DNA from: Ornithinibacillus bavariensis | Lineage (GTDB): Bacteria > Bacillota > Bacilli > Bacillales > Amphibacillaceae | Length of the DNA: 64,000 bases | Reading direction: 5' to 3' | NCBI RefSeq assembly: GCF_018333235.1 | Contig: NZ_BORP01000001.1 | Location: 1,054,001 to 1,118,000 of the forward strand | In this document: positions 62,208 through 64,000 of the stretch, piece by piece | Layout of the letters: the number at the start of each line of letters is the position of its first letter | Numbering within the stretch: the first letter of the stretch is position 1 | Translations under genes and position numbers: made by a program | The notes under the pieces: model-generated | The model's input: only the letters and a program-made list of their open reading frames with translations | Told to the model about the DNA's origin: nothing | Databases searched by the model: none

Positions 62208-63161
62208 TTATTTCGATGTGTATTTTAACCTTGTAATAACATCACTTGTTAGCTCACCTTGAATAGCTCCTGCTAATGATCCAACAACAGGTGGTACGTC
62301 AGGTAACAAGAAAGAAAAATTCCGTTGACATTTTTCCACTAATAGATCCGATAAAATCGAGCTATTTTGAAATAGACCACCACATAGAATAATAGGAATC
62401 GAATCCTCTGTTGAAAATAATCTATCAGCTAATGTTTTCAGACTATGATAAATCTCGTCCGCGACCTGATGTAAAATAGTTGCTGCCACCTGATCCCCTT
62501 GCTCAAACGCTTGAAATACTAGCGGAGAGACTGGAGAAATTGTCAGCTTTGGACTTTCAGACTGATAAACCTTGTCAATAAGCTGTCTTCCCGTCTTGGC
62601 ACCAAAATGTTCATGGAGTAAATCTAGAAGTATTGTCTTTGGTCCACGCCCATCTTCATATTGGAGTGCTGCCATTATTCCTTTTCTGCCCACATCATAT
62701 CCACTACCTTCATCACCAAGAAGGTAGCCCCATCCACCGACACGATCCTGCACCTGATGTTGATTAATTCCATATGTAATGGAGCCAGTTCCACATATTT
62801 GGACAATTCCCGGTCCACCAAAGGTTCCAGAATATAGTGCATTAAGGGCATCTGGCTCAACCCTAACTATCGGAGCATTCGGAAACGAGCCTTCTATTAA
62901 TTCTCTTAAATAGAAGGCGGAATCGGCACTACCTGCACCAGATATTCCCGCAAAAACAGAGCTCACCTGTTCCAGACTATTAGGAATTTTTTCTTGAATA
63001 TCCTGAAACATTTGCTGAAATAATTCCCGTAAATACTGCTTTGAAACAGTATTCGGATTTGTCGAACCATATTGTTCATTGGTCAAGATATTACCATGTT
63101 GATCAGCCAACATGACTTGTGTTTTGGTACCTCCACCATCTATACCAATAACATAATTCAT
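62208..63161 (-). CDS. N-acetylmuramic acid/N-acetylglucosamine kinase (BadF/MurK type)
   Basis: A 317-aa kinase of the BadF/BadG/BcrA/BcrD fold with phosphate-1 motif YVIGIDGGGTKTQVMLAD, GGPGIVQICGTGSITYGIN, DRVGGWGYLLGDEGSGYDVGRKGIMAAL and IPIILCGGLFQNSSIL. This is the MurK/NagK-like group that phosphorylates free MurNAc and GlcNAc at O6 inside the cell. Set between murQ2 and murR2, it gives a non-PTS path MurNAc to MurNAc-6-P to GlcNAc-6-P. Confidence 0.88.
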   Translation of the reverse strand: MNYVIGIDGGGTKTQVMLADQHGNILTNEQYGSTNPNTVSKQYLRELFQQMFQDIQEKIPNSLEQVSSVFAGISGAGSADSAFYLRELIEGSFPNAPIVRVEPDALNALYSGTFGGPGIVQICGTGSITYGINQHQVQDRVGGWGYLLGDEGSGYDVGRKGIMAALQYEDGRGPKTILLDLLHEHFGAKTGRQLIDKVYQSESPKLTISPVSPLVFQAFEQGDQVAATILHQVADEIYHSLKTLADRLFSTEDSIPIILCGGLFQNSSILSDLLVEKCQRNFSFLLPDVPPVVGSLAGAIQGELTSDVITRLKYTSK

Positions 63162-63173
63162 CCTATCATCACC

Positions 63174-64000
63174 TTAAACAGCATCTTTTGTTTCTAAATA
63201 TTCAATCGATTCTCTTAGATTATCGTCATAATCCTTAAGAATTTCAAATGCTTCCATTGCAGAAACGTGAAATTTACTAACTAGTACAGCTGCTTTTAAT
63301 CGATAATTACAAGCTAGCAATGAATTTTTTGCTGATTCTTCATCCACTTTTGCAATGTCACAAATGATTTGTATTGTCCGCTCTCTTAATTTAATATTGG
63401 AAGCCTGCACATCAACCATATAATTATCATAAACCTTTCCAAGTTTAATCATAGTAATTGACGAGATCATATTTAACACAAGCTTCTGTGCTGTACCTGA
63501 TTTTAATCTAGTAGAGCCAAGGATGAACTCTTCTCCCACTATTAATTCAATTGGGTTATCTACAATAGCAGCAATTGGAGAGCTATCTCTACAAACAATT
63601 CCAGCTGTAGGAATCCCTAACTCCTTTGCTTTATTAATTCCACCAATAACATAAGGTGTTCTTCCACTAGCTGCAATTCCAATAAGTACATCGTTGCTTG
63701 TTGCAATTTCCGCTAATTCCTTCGCACCTTGTTCTTCATCATCTTCTGCATTTTCAACGGCTTGACGAATTGCACGCTCGCCTCCCGCAATTAGTGCCGT
63801 AAATAAATCTGGACTCACACCAAAAGTCGGTGGACATTCTGATGCATCTAGAACTCCCAGTCGTCCACTTGTTCCTGCACCCATATAAATTATTTTTCCA
63901 CCATTTTGGATTGCCCTTATACACGATTCGATTACTGGCTTTATTTGTGGAATAGCTTTCTCTACAACGGATGGTACTGTTTGATCAGTCGCATTCATTT
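63174..64000 (-). CDS. murQ: N-acetylmuramic acid 6-phosphate etherase, second copy (partial)
   Basis: C-terminal 275 or so residues of a second MurQ with [91 protein letters not shown]. The usual first 40 residues (up to the LEIL..MN..D segment) are lacking, since the reading frame is still open at the right edge of the window. Adjacent to the kinase and second MurR. Confidence 0.92.
   Translation of the reverse strand, partial: MNATDQTVPSVVEKAIPQIKPVIESCIRAIQNGGKIIYMGAGTSGRLGVLDASECPPTFGVSPDLFTALIAGGERAIRQAVENAEDDEEQGAKELAEIATSNDVLIGIAASGRTPYVIGGINKAKELGIPTAGIVCRDSSPIAAIVDNPIELIVGEEFILGSTRLKSGTAQKLVLNMISSITMIKLGKVYDNYMVDVQASNIKLRERTIQIICDIAKVDEESAKNSLLACNYRLKAAVLVSKFHVSAMEAFEILKDYDDNLRESIEYLETKDAV

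Overview
The window is an AT-rich chromosomal segment from a low-GC, Gram-positive, motile, endospore-lineage bacterium of the Bacillaceae (an Oceanobacillus/Virgibacillus/Ornithinibacillus-like genus is my inference). The basis is clear SinR/SinI, TasA/TapA/SipW, SigD-type promoters, a YdjO-type cold-inducible protein, IDEAL-domain proteins, a cre box and GAGGAGG-like ribosome binding sites. I saw no rRNA, tRNA, CRISPR array, intact prophage or intact transposon.

Layout. 0.1-6.1 kb: a biofilm-matrix locus read leftward (tasA, tapA, sipW, a sortase-anchored TasA-like protein, sinI, sinR) with a palindromic SinR operator at the tasA promoter, then an LCP cell-wall protein. 6.1-10.1 kb: two IDEAL-domain paralogues, an orphan ATPase, YdjO and an MFS exporter. 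10.2-14.5 kb: a pyroglutamate operon (MFS, pxpB, frameshifted pxpA, pxpC, pcp). 14.9-26.8 kb: motility and signalling, with a c-di-GMP-I riboswitch before a LuxR-type regulator, a chemoreceptor, motA-motB, GntR plus amino-acid permease, a SigD-promoted double ATP-grasp protein, flagellin with CsrA-like leader hairpins, and a PilZ protein behind a second c-di-GMP-I riboswitch. 26.9-31.1 kb: spermidine/putrescine ABC operon in the order potA-D-C-B. 31.6-37.2 kb: GyrI-like protein, second chemoreceptor with a SigD promoter, and an ABC/LytTR/DUF3021 operon.

37.4-42.5 kb: a sugar ABC operon, a hydrolase and a small membrane gene pair. 42.5-55.2 kb: a long leftward peptidoglycan-sugar salvage operon: PIG-L deacetylase-like, cytosolic NagZ, AnmK, ABC binding protein and two permeases, MurQ, tandem-GNAT, MurR, second tandem-GNAT, AmiE-like hydrolase, then a methyltransferase. 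A perfect cre box precedes it and a secreted SpoIID-like protein is divergent from it. 57.1-57.7 kb: IS-end palindrome and scrambled ABC-F debris. 57.7-60.4 kb: ArsR/SRPBCC pair and a TetR/GAP pair with a double-palindrome operator. 60.7-60.9 kb: a 237-bp nested-palindrome repeat. 61.3-64 kb: a second MurNAc set (murR2, MurNAc/GlcNAc kinase, murQ2), running off the right edge.

How it fits together: three themes recur. Sessile/motile switching is represented by SinR, Spo0A-like boxes, c-di-GMP riboswitches, PilZ, SigD and CsrA-like sites. Recovery of cell-wall sugars seems to go by an ABC importer plus cytosolic NagZ/AnmK/MurQ rather than the PTS route of Bacillus subtilis. Nitrogen-rich small molecules (pyroglutamate, polyamines, amino acids) are taken up and used. 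The most novel candidates are the muropeptide-import operon with its two tandem-GNAT proteins and the SigD-driven double ATP-grasp protein next to flagellin.
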